In this document: piece after piece, positions 1-6,558 of the stretch
Layout of the letters: the number at the start of each line of letters is the position of its first letter
How positions within the stretch are numbered: the first letter of the stretch is position 1
Assembly: GCA_023434145.1 (NCBI GenBank)
Contig: JAEYTI010000072.1
Coordinates: 1-13,881, forward strand
Reading direction: 5' to 3'
Length of the DNA: 13,881 bases
From: Chloroflexota bacterium
GTDB taxonomy: Bacteria; Chloroflexota; Anaerolineae; Anaerolineales; Anaerolineaceae
The notes under the pieces: model-generated
What the model was told of the DNA's origin: nothing
Seen by the model: the letters and a program-made list of their open reading frames with translations, nothing else
Database searches by the model: none
Made by a program: the position numbers and the translations under genes

Positions 1-33
1 GGTAATCAGGTCGGTCATGGGTATACTTGTCAT
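1..33 (-). CDS. 5' end of an unidentified gene (runs off the left edge)
   Basis: The minus strand has an AGGAG ribosome binding site (45-41) followed seven bases later by an ATG at 33-31. The frame stays open to the window edge and gives MTSIPMTDLIT. A second in-frame ATG lies at 18-16. It lies 85 bases downstream of the GH32 stop on the same strand, so co-transcription with GH32 is likely. Eleven residues are too few to name a product. A sugar-metabolism or regulatory gene would fit the context, but that is only a guess. Confidence 0.45.
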   Translation of the reverse strand, partial: MTSIPMTDLIT

Positions 34-88
34 GGGAATGCTCCTGTTGAAGATTTTGGTTGGCACCTTTAATCTTCGGGACATTCCC
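34..88 (-). promoter_or_regulatory. Nested stem that could hide the ribosome binding site of the left-edge gene
   Basis: In the minus-strand RNA, GGGAAUG (88-82) can pair with CAUUCCC (40-34), immediately before the start codon. Inside it, GAAGAUU (77-71) can pair with AAUCUUC (56-50). Between these helices UCC can pair with the GGA of the AGGAG site. A competing small hairpin, CGGGA-AUG-UCCCG (89-77), uses one outer arm. The pairings are visible in the sequence; a role in gating translation or attenuation is inference. No U-run follows, so it is not a standard intrinsic terminator. Confidence 0.3.
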
Positions 89-118
89 GCTTTTCGTCAA
101 CCCACTTTTGATTTCACA

Positions 119-1498
119 TCAGACGTAGAGTGATAATTCCCACGCCCGCATGTGAAGCATACAGGCCGTGCCGCCTTCGGCGAACAGGCGCACCTGGGTG
201 CTGTTCTCGCTCTGGCGGTAGACGCGGCTGGTCAGGCAGTCGCCCTCGCCGGTGTAAACTTCAATCACCGAGCGGTCGATGAACACGCGCAGGCGCAGCG
301 GTTTTGCCCGGAGGCTGATGGGCATCTCGTGGTATGGTGGGTTGGGCCAGTCAAATGCCATGGTCGGTGGGTGATGGGCATTTGTGCGGTCGATAAACAC
401 CGTATGGCGAACCCGGTCGTAGCCAATGCGGGTTTCTTCCGAACCATCCGGCGCGCAGAAGACAGAAATCCCCGATCGTTCCGCGCCGCGCGGGTCCAGA
501 TCGAGCTCAATTTCGAGCGCGTCACCGTTCAGGCAGGGGATCGAGCCTTCGAACTGCACCGGCGAAACGTGGTAGACCGCCTTGCGCAGGCATTCCACCT
601 CGGGCGCGGGCTGCGATGCCAGCGTACCGTCGCGGCGCAGCGAGAGGATGCGCGGCAGCGCCATCACCCCCGCCCAGCCCTGTGCCTGGATCGCGGTATC
701 CGGTTGGGCTTCCCAGATCCATCCCCATAGGATGCAGCGCCCGTGCTGGTCGATAAAAACCTGCGGCGCGTACACGTCACCGCCGTAATCGACAAGCCCG
801 CGTGTCTCCGGCGTGAAGTGATGGTCGCGGTACTGCCCGGTAAAGTAAAACGGTTTCCAGATGCGCTGCCCCGAGACGATCAGCACGTGCTTGCCATCCA
901 GCGAGAAGAAGTTGGGGCAGTTCCACACGTAACCGCTATGATCGAGTTCGTCCACGTAGAGCGGATTGAGAAATTCCCACCTGTACAGGTCGGCAGAACG
1001 GTAGAGCAGGGCAGTACCGCCGATCCCACGGATGCCCGAACCAATCAACATGTACCACTGCCCATCCTCTTGCCAGACGTACGGGTCGCGGAAGCCGGTG
1101 ATATTGAGTCCTGCCGGGGGATGCGGGATGATGGGGTTATCCGAACAGCGCGTCCAATTGACGAGATCTGCCGAACCGGTGGCGAGGCACTGCACTTCAG
1201 GCAGCACGCCGGTATACAGGATGGTCGGCACGCCGTTGTGATCGACACAGGTTCCGGTAAAACAGCCTTTGTGGTCGTATCCGCCGGGGGTAGGGGCCAG
1301 CGCAATGGGCAATTCTTCCCAGTGGATCATATCGCTGCTGACGACGTGCCCCCAATGTTTATTGCGCGAAACGGCCTCATAGGGGTTGTATTGGTAAAAC
1401 AGGTGGTAGCGTCCGTCCCACTGAATCGCGCCGTTCGGGTCGTTCATCCAACCGGCGGAGGGGTGCAGGTGGTAACGAGGGCGGTGATCGATTGTCAT
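119..1498 (-). CDS. GH32-family beta-fructosidase-like protein (sucrose/fructan hydrolase type)
   Basis: A 459-residue protein with the GH32 layout: an N-terminal five-bladed propeller (about 5-295) and a C-terminal beta-sandwich (about 300-459). WMNDPNG holds the expected nucleophile D20. FRDP places the transition-state stabiliser at D138. LWGW (257-260) and the C-terminal DRSVIEVYTG stretch are also family-typical. At the usual 'WECP' position it reads WNCP (192-195), so the expected acid/base Glu is Asn193; activity is therefore uncertain. There is no signal peptide, so it should act in the cytoplasm, for example on sucrose or short fructans brought in by the divergent transporter. The start is the ATG at 1498, with only a weak upstream AGG and a TATAAT box at 1539-1534. 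Family membership is secure; substrate is inferred. Confidence 0.9.
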   Translation of the reverse strand: MTIDHRPRYHLHPSAGWMNDPNGAIQWDGRYHLFYQYNPYEAVSRNKHWGHVVSSDMIHWEELPIALAPTPGGYDHKGCFTGTCVDHNGVPTILYTGVLPEVQCLATGSADLVNWTRCSDNPIIPHPPAGLNITGFRDPYVWQEDGQWYMLIGSGIRGIGGTALLYRSADLYRWEFLNPLYVDELDHSGYVWNCPNFFSLDGKHVLIVSGQRIWKPFYFTGQYRDHHFTPETRGLVDYGGDVYAPQVFIDQHGRCILWGWIWEAQPDTAIQAQGWAGVMALPRILSLRRDGTLASQPAPEVECLRKAVYHVSPVQFEGSIPCLNGDALEIELDLDPRGAERSGISVFCAPDGSEETRIGYDRVRHTVFIDRTNAHHPPTMAFDWPNPPYHEMPISLRAKPLRLRVFIDRSVIEVYTGEGDCLTSRVYRQSENSTQVRLFAEGGTACMLHMRAWELSLYV

Positions 1499-1533
1499 AG
1501 AATACCTGTAGTGATGCTGGTTCGAATGCAGTT

Positions 1534-1539
1534 ATTATA
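1534..1539 (-). promoter_or_regulatory. -10 box of a probable GH32 promoter
   Basis: The minus strand reads TATAAT at 1539-1534, 35 bases upstream of the GH32 ATG. The -35 position at 17-base spacing reads TCTTTA (1562-1557), which is weak, so activation may be needed. It lies opposite the promoter of the plus-strand operon. Confidence 0.5.
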
Positions 1540-1558
1540 CTGTAGAGAAAGGGGTTTA

Positions 1559-1602
1559 AAGAGTCCAACAACTATTTTGAGATTAATACGTAATTGACTC
1601 TT
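1559..1602. promoter_or_regulatory. Candidate operator: AAGAGTC-N30-GACTCTT between the divergent promoters
   Basis: AAGAGTC (1559-1565) and GACTCTT (1596-1602) are exact inverted copies. They sit almost symmetrically between the two -10 boxes (1534-1539 minus, 1616-1621 plus), and each overlaps a -35 region. That placement would let one regulator control both transcripts. Seven-base arms 30 bases apart can arise by chance, and no regulator gene is in the window. Confidence 0.3.
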
Positions 1603-1621
1603 AGTCGAATCATGATATACT
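1594..1621 (+). promoter_or_regulatory. Sigma70-type promoter of the CUT1 operon
   Basis: TTGACT (1594-1599) and TATACT (1616-1621) are separated by 16 bases. They are the best -35/-10 pair in the divergent region. Transcription would start near 1628, leaving an untranslated leader of about 205 bases before the binding-protein ATG at 1835. Confidence 0.6.
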
Positions 1622-1627
1622 CTTCTT

Positions 1628-1834
1628 AGTTTATTGATTAAAAAAATTAAATGGTTCCGGTTACTGGTAAGTGATGTACATTTTCTCGCTGGAAGGAGGT
1701 GGTCTCCGGTACGCGCAGGAAAGTAATCCACGATCCAAACGAACCCGTTTCCCCGGTTTCGCCCATACCCAATTGCATACGGTGTTTCCTTCCCGTATAG
1801 AACGAATCCATTCGATCTTGTGTAGGAGAGGAAT
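1628..1834 (+). other. Long leader of the CUT1 operon, no gene found
   Basis: This noncoding stretch precedes the binding-protein gene. It holds a strong Shine-Dalgarno-like AAGGAGGT (1693-1700) with no properly spaced start codon, enclosed in a short stem GGAG-GTGGT-CTCC (1695-1707). A small CGAAT-CC-ATTCG stem lies at 1803-1814. The working ribosome binding site is GGAGAGG at 1825-1831. I recognise no riboswitch class here. Confidence 0.4.
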
Positions 1835-3259
1835 ATGAATAGTCGAAGCCATTTTTGGCGCGTCTTGACCTTGCTGGTCATTGTTGCGATCACCTTGAGC
1901 GCGTGCGCCGCCCCCGAGCCTGTTGTTGTTACGCAGGTTGTTGAAGTTGAACGTACCGTTGAAGTTGAAGTTGAACGCACGGTGGAAGTAGAAGTGGAAG
2001 TAACCGCCGTTCCAGAGGCTGGGCCTGGCCCGAGCTTGAACTCAGACGTTTCCGGCGAAGTTGAAATCTGGCACTGGTGGGCTTCGCCCGTCCGCCGCAA
2101 TGCCGTTCGCCGCGTGATTGCCATCTGCGAGCAGAAGCTGCCGAACATCACCGTGGTTGACACCGTCAAGCCGTGGGGTGATGTGTGGACCGCCAATGTG
2201 GCGGCTGTGGCTGCCGGTTCCGGTATGCCCGATGTAATCGTTTCTGACCGCCCGACCCTGCCCCGCGACGCGGAAGCCGGCGTGTACACCAACCTGCAGG
2301 AATGGGCTGACCGCGATGGCGTAGGCCGCGACCAGTTCTATGGTTGGGCCTGGGATCAGACCCTCTATGAGGGCGATACCTACGGTATCCCGTTTGAAAC
2401 CGACGTTTCCGTGTTGTTCTGGAACAAGCAGCTCTTCCAGCAGGCCGGCCTCGACCCCAACACGCCCCCCAAGACCTGGGATGAGCTGTGGGAGTATGCC
2501 GACAAGTTGGACCAGAAGAACGAAGACGGAACCTATAAGACCATTGCCTTCTTCCCTCTGTGGAAGCGCGGCGCCGACCTCTGGCAGTACACCAATGACG
2601 CTGAGATGATTGCCGCGGATGGCACCCCGCAGATAAACAACCCCAAGATGGTCGAGACCGCCGAATGGATCCAGCAGTGGGTCGAACGCTACGGTGGCTG
2701 GCAGGCGATCAAGGACTTCGAAGCCGCCCACAACCAGGCTGCCCCGAATGACCTGTTCATGAGCGGCAGCGCCGCCATGATCGTCGATATCTTCGGTTAC
2801 AACAGCTCGCTTGAGTTCTACCGCCCGAGCGTTGCGCTGACTGATGGCAGCAACCCGCGCATGGAATGGGGCATCGATGTTCTGCCCGGCAACCCTGATA
2901 CAGGTACCTGGAGCGGTGGCTTCGCGCTGTCGATCCCCTCTGGCGCCAATGACTCAGAGGCCGCCTGGGAGTTCATTAAGTGCATGAGCGGCGCTGAAGG
3001 CCAGGCTTCCTGGGCTCGCGATACAGCGGCTCAACCGACCAACATCCTCGCCGCGCAGGACCCGGTACTCAATGCCCAGCCCGGTTGGGAAGTTGTCGAC
3101 CGCGCCCTCGCTACCAGCACCGGAGGCAACATTGTCCCCGCGTACCCCAACTGGGGTGAGCAGCTCGGCCAGCGCTGGGAATCGGTCTGGAAGGGCGAAA
3201 TGACTGCCCAACAGGCGCTTGATGAGGCTCAGCAGGCCGTCTTAGACGCCATCGATTAA
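1835..3259 (+). CDS. Sugar ABC transporter solute-binding lipoprotein (CUT1, SBP_bac_1 type)
   Basis: A 474-residue extracytoplasmic binding protein that captures an oligosaccharide and delivers it to the two permeases downstream. Residues 1-24 form a lipoprotein signal peptide with lipobox LSAC, lipidated at C24. Residues 36-57 are a Val/Glu-rich linker with two VEVERT units, a spacer style I associate with Chloroflexota lipoproteins. The mature fold begins near residue 72 with EVEIWHWW, typical of family 1 binding proteins. Later there are many surface Trp and Tyr residues, including GIPFETDVSVLFWN and the SGGFALSIPSGA region, both familiar in this family. The start is set by GGAGAGG four bases before the ATG. 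It is the first gene of the plus operon. Ligand cannot be read from sequence; GH32 and GH43 neighbours suggest a fructose- or pentose-containing oligosaccharide. Confidence 0.9.
   Translation: MNSRSHFWRVLTLLVIVAITLSACAAPEPVVVTQVVEVERTVEVEVERTVEVEVEVTAVPEAGPGPSLNSDVSGEVEIWHWWASPVRRNAVRRVIAICEQKLPNITVVDTVKPWGDVWTANVAAVAAGSGMPDVIVSDRPTLPRDAEAGVYTNLQEWADRDGVGRDQFYGWAWDQTLYEGDTYGIPFETDVSVLFWNKQLFQQAGLDPNTPPKTWDELWEYADKLDQKNEDGTYKTIAFFPLWKRGADLWQYTNDAEMIAADGTPQINNPKMVETAEWIQQWVERYGGWQAIKDFEAAHNQAAPNDLFMSGSAAMIVDIFGYNSSLEFYRPSVALTDGSNPRMEWGIDVLPGNPDTGTWSGGFALSIPSGANDSEAAWEFIKCMSGAEGQASWARDTAAQPTNILAAQDPVLNAQPGWEVVDRALATSTGGNIVPAYPNWGEQLGQRWESVWKGEMTAQQALDEAQQAVLDAID
1940..2005 (+). repeat. In-frame GTT/GAA repeat encoding a Val-Glu-Arg-Thr linker
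   Basis: Alternating Val (GTT/GTG/GTA) and GAA codons, interrupted twice by Arg-Thr, encode residues 36-57 of the binding lipoprotein just after the lipid anchor. The unit VEVERT occurs twice and then decays to VEVEVEVT. It probably serves as a charged stalk between membrane and binding domain. Such tracts can change length by slippage. Confidence 0.75.
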
Positions 3260-3281
3260 GTGTAAGCCAAACTCGTTTAGG

Positions 3282-3316
3282 TAGAGGGCGGCAGCCCAAA
3301 CGGCTGCTGCCCTCTA
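3282..3316 (+). other. Intercistronic stem-loop between binding protein and first permease
   Basis: A 15-base arm (3282-3296) pairs with 3302-3316 around a five-base loop, CAAAC, with one G-U pair. No T-run follows. Such hairpins after binding-protein genes often protect the upstream mRNA or partly terminate it, giving more binding protein than permease. The fold is seen; the role is inferred from comparable operons. Confidence 0.65.
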
Positions 3317-3341
3317 TGCTCGAAGCTGGAGAAAAAAGCCC

Positions 3342-4298
3342 ATGGCCGAAGCTGAATTTACTCCAAGAAAACGCAGGCTGCTTTCCACGGCAGCGCGTGA
3401 AGAGATTACCGGGTGGTTGTTCGCTGCTCCCTGGATTATTGGTTTTCTGTTGTTTACTGCTGGCCCGATGCTGTTTTCGCTCTACACCAGCTTTACCAAA
3501 TACAATATTATTCGCTCGCCGCAGTGGATCGGCCTGGAGAACTACGTAGACCTGTTCACCAACGACAGGTTCTTCTACGTTTCGTTGTTGAACACCCTTT
3601 GGATGGTCGTCGTCAAGCTGCCACTAACCATGGTTGCCTCGCTGGGTCTGGCATTGCTATTAAATGTAAAAATGCCCGGTGAGAAATTTTTCCGTTCTGT
3701 CATTTATCTGCCGAATGTGCTCTCCGGTATCGCCGCGGTTTTCTTGTGGCAGTGGATCTTGGCGCCCAATGGGTTGTTCAACACCTTCCTGGGATGGTTT
3801 GGGATTAAAGGCCCCGGATGGTTTTTTGATCCTGAATGGACCAAGCCTGGCATGGTGGTGATGGGTATGTGGTGGATTGGTGGCAACGTATTGATCTACC
3901 TGGCCGGTCTGAAAGGCATCTCCAAGGAAGTGTACGAGGCGGGCGAGATCGATGGTGCTACGGGATGGAACCGGATCCGCTATATCACCCTGCCGCTGCT
4001 TTCACCGACCATCTTTTTTGAAGTGATCACCGGCATTATTGGCACCTTCCAGATCTTTACCACCGCCTTCATTCTTTCCGCCGCAGCCAAAACCGATCAG
4101 TTAGGTGAGTTGGGGCAGTCGATGTTGTTCTACGTGCTGTACCTATACAAGCGTGCGTTCGGGCAGATCGGTGTCGGTGGGTTCCAAATGGGGTATGCCT
4201 CGGCGATGGCGTGGATCCTGTTCCTGATTATCCTGGCGATCACGGGGCTGCAGCTTTGGCTGGCCAAGCGCTGGGTCTTCTACGAAGCGGATAAATAG
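3342..4298 (+). CDS. Sugar ABC transporter permease, MalF-like (CUT1)
   Basis: A 318-residue inner-membrane subunit that forms half of the translocation channel with the next gene. About six hydrophobic helices are visible; the first is near 24-50. The cytoplasmic EAA loop, which docks the ATPase, is at about 199-222 (EAGEIDGATGWNRIRYITLP), with the conserved Glu-Ala, Asp-Gly-Ala and Leu-Pro. Length is normal for the family. The ATG at 3342 follows GGAG (3328-3331) at about ten bases. An earlier start is not supported, because the intergenic hairpin lies just upstream. No ATPase gene accompanies the pair, so a shared MsmX/UgpC-type ATPase encoded elsewhere is expected. Confidence 0.93.
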   Translation: MAEAEFTPRKRRLLSTAAREEITGWLFAAPWIIGFLLFTAGPMLFSLYTSFTKYNIIRSPQWIGLENYVDLFTNDRFFYVSLLNTLWMVVVKLPLTMVASLGLALLLNVKMPGEKFFRSVIYLPNVLSGIAAVFLWQWILAPNGLFNTFLGWFGIKGPGWFFDPEWTKPGMVVMGMWWIGGNVLIYLAGLKGISKEVYEAGEIDGATGWNRIRYITLPLLSPTIFFEVITGIIGTFQIFTTAFILSAAAKTDQLGELGQSMLFYVLYLYKRAFGQIGVGGFQMGYASAMAWILFLIILAITGLQLWLAKRWVFYEADK

Positions 4299-4307
4299 GA
4301 GGGTGGC

Positions 4308-5228
4308 ATGGCAACGACAGTAACGCTTACCAAACAATCAGAAACCGGCCGGCGCCCCTGGACTTCCATGTTCCGCGGCATGGGTCTTAGCACCTTCGTG
4401 GCGTGGATCCTGCTCATCATCCTTTCCATTACCTTCCTCATTCCGCTGTTCTGGATGATCTCCACTTCGCTGAAAACCCCGGCAGATCTCATTGGAACGG
4501 TGTGGATTCCAAACCCGGTGGCCTGGGAAAACTACCGCGATGCCTTCAGCTTTGGCATGTGGCCGCAGTGGACTTGGAATACCGTGGTGATCACCGTGAT
4601 GGGCGTAATCGGCATGGTGCTTTCGTCCTCGATGGTGGCGTATTCCTTCTCCCGGCTGCGCTGGCGTGCTCGTGATACGCTGTTCTCGCTGGTGCTGGCA
4701 ACGATGATGCTGCCCGGTGTGGTGACGATGATCCCGCAGTTTGTTCTATTCGCCAAGCTGCCCGCCTTTGGTTTCATGGGATCGAAGGTTTGGACCAATA
4801 CCTTCCTGCCGCTGATCGTGCCAGCCTGGACTGCCGGAGCGTTCAATGTGTTTCTGATCCGCCAGTTCATGCGCGGCATCCCCATGGAGTTGAGTGACGC
4901 GGCCAAGATGGACGGTGCTTCTGAGTTCCGAACGCTGTGGAATATCATTATGCCGCTGGCGAAACCGGCCATTGCCACCGTAGCGATCTTTACCTTCCAG
5001 GGCGCATGGCAAGACTTTATGGGGCCGCTGCTGTACTTGCAAAGCGAGAAGAACTATACGCTGCAGTTGGGCCTGCGCCAGTTCGAAGCCGCGGCGGGTG
5101 GACAGCCGGCCTGGCACTGGCTGATGGCCGCAAGCCTGATGGTAATGCTGCCGGTGCTGACGGTATTCCTCCTCTTCCAGCGCTATTTCATCGAGGGAAT
5201 CTCCTTCAGCGGCATGGGTGGCCGGTAG
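4308..5228 (+). CDS. Sugar ABC transporter permease, MalG-like (CUT1)
   Basis: A 306-residue partner of the MalF-like permease. The N-terminal region up to about residue 28 is cytoplasmic, then roughly six membrane helices follow, starting at about 29-52. The EAA loop lies at about 194-220: ELSDAAKMDGASEFRTLWNI, then MPLAKP. The C-terminal FQRYFIEGISFSGMGG ending is typical of MalG/UgpE-type subunits. A GGAGGG ribosome binding site overlaps the end of the upstream stop codon, and only nine bases separate the genes, so the two are translationally coupled. It should form the heterodimeric channel with the preceding permease; substrate is unknown. Confidence 0.93.
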   Translation: MATTVTLTKQSETGRRPWTSMFRGMGLSTFVAWILLIILSITFLIPLFWMISTSLKTPADLIGTVWIPNPVAWENYRDAFSFGMWPQWTWNTVVITVMGVIGMVLSSSMVAYSFSRLRWRARDTLFSLVLATMMLPGVVTMIPQFVLFAKLPAFGFMGSKVWTNTFLPLIVPAWTAGAFNVFLIRQFMRGIPMELSDAAKMDGASEFRTLWNIIMPLAKPAIATVAIFTFQGAWQDFMGPLLYLQSEKNYTLQLGLRQFEAAAGGQPAWHWLMAASLMVMLPVLTVFLLFQRYFIEGISFSGMGGR

Positions 5229-5331
5229 CTGTTTCGCCTGCGTCGGATAGTTTCACATCAGGACTGTGGCTCACAGACCCGGTTGAGCCTTGTTTGTGTC
5301 GTCTCGAATCGGTCACGTCAGGAGGGCAGGT

Positions 5332-6468
5332 ATGGCTCGGATAGGGATAAGGCTTGCTGTGCTGTTGGGGGCAGTAGCTCTCGCGGCGGCATGCGCCGGG
5401 GCTGAGGAGGAAAGCACGCCCGCGCCAGTTTCTACTACCATGCCTGTGTCCAGTGAACCTGTCTTTACCACAACACCTGCCCCAACCGCCACCCAGGCGG
5501 ATCCTACAGAACCTGCATTCACTGAAACGCCCGCGGAAATCCCCCTCGGGTACTTCCGCAATCCCGTTCTCGATCATGATTTCCCTGATCCCGATGTGCT
5601 GCAGGTAGATGGCGAATACTACGCATACGCAACCAACTCTGAAGGGATCCACGTGCAGGCGGTGCGCTCAACGGACCTGATTCAATGGGAATATTTGGGC
5701 GAGGTATTCCCAACACTGCCCGCCTGGGCGATCCAGGACTTTGGCTGGACCTGGGCGCCGGAGGTTTCCGCGTCGCCAGATGGAAACGGCTACATCTTGT
5801 ACTTCACCACACGCTACAAAATCGGTGAGGGCGGCGGCACGCAGTGCATCGGTGTGGCGACTGCTGACTCGCCGCGTGGCCCGTTCAACCCGGTGGGGGA
5901 TGCGCCCCTCATTTGCCCGGTCAGCGAGGGTGGGGCGATCGACGCTGCCACCTTTGCCGATGATGACGGCACGCACTATCTTTTGTGGAAGAATGATGGC
6001 AACTCGCAGGGAGGCATCACCTATATCTACATCCAACCGCTCAGCGCCGATGGTCTTTCGCTAAAAGGCGAGCCAACCCGGCTGATAAAGGCTGACCAGC
6101 GGTGGGAAGGTGTGCTGGTGGAGGGTCCCACCTTATGGAAACAGGATGGCAAGTATTACCTGTTTTATTCTGCCAATGATTATGCCAGCCCGCGCTACGC
6201 TGCCGGTGTAGCCATTGCCGACAGCGTCTTGGGCCCATACGAGAAGGCAAAAGAACCTGTGCTGGAAAGTGTGCTAAACGCCGGAATTGTAGGCCCGGGC
6301 GGGCAAGATATTGTTCCCGATGCGCAAGGGCGGACGTGGATCTTTTTCCACGGCTGGACCCCCGAGGGCGTGCGCGTTATGCACATGGCGCGCCTGGAAT
6401 GGCAGGATGGCATCCCGGTTGCCGGCCCATTCAGCCGTGATCTGCTACCTGGGCCGGGCTTGCCCTGA
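5332..6468 (+). CDS. GH43-family glycosidase, surface lipoprotein
   Basis: A 378-residue secreted enzyme, probably acting on arabinose- or xylose-containing glycans outside the membrane. The signal peptide ends in lipobox LAAAC, with lipidation at C21. A Thr/Pro/Ser-rich linker (about 22-70) follows, then a five-bladed propeller. The three GH43 catalytic positions are present: base D86 in FPDPD, pKa-tuning D204 in GAIDAATF, and acid E264 in VEGPT. WAPEV (141-145) is another family mark. The start is the ATG at 5332, with AGGAGG at 5320-5325; an in-frame TTG at 5290 is rejected because it lacks such a site and would precede the signal peptide. It lies 103 bases after the permease and is probably in the same operon. 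GH43 covers several activities, so specificity is open. Confidence 0.88.
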   Translation: MARIGIRLAVLLGAVALAAACAGAEEESTPAPVSTTMPVSSEPVFTTTPAPTATQADPTEPAFTETPAEIPLGYFRNPVLDHDFPDPDVLQVDGEYYAYATNSEGIHVQAVRSTDLIQWEYLGEVFPTLPAWAIQDFGWTWAPEVSASPDGNGYILYFTTRYKIGEGGGTQCIGVATADSPRGPFNPVGDAPLICPVSEGGAIDAATFADDDGTHYLLWKNDGNSQGGITYIYIQPLSADGLSLKGEPTRLIKADQRWEGVLVEGPTLWKQDGKYYLFYSANDYASPRYAAGVAIADSVLGPYEKAKEPVLESVLNAGIVGPGGQDIVPDAQGRTWIFFHGWTPEGVRVMHMARLEWQDGIPVAGPFSRDLLPGPGLP

Positions 6469-6558
6469 ATCGTTTATTTCTTGCGGTTATTTTGTGGTTA
6501 ACGAGCTTGACCGTGAAATAATCTCGCAAAAGAGCCAACAACTTTTGAGGAGCGCTGC

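Noticed and set aside
743..1597. 284-codon open frame on the plus strand opposite the GH32 gene
   Set aside because: It is antisense to a clear GH32 protein with family motifs, has no recognisable domain, and arises from the codon bias of the GC-rich opposite strand.
5264..5289. Terminator between the second permease and GH43
   Set aside because: CTGTG-GCT-CACAG and GGCTCA/TGAGCC are short mutually exclusive stems without a T-run; too weak to split the operon.
5290..5331. Upstream TTG start for the GH43 gene
   Set aside because: The ATG at 5332 has AGGAGG six bases before it and begins a proper lipoprotein signal peptide; the extension would bury it.
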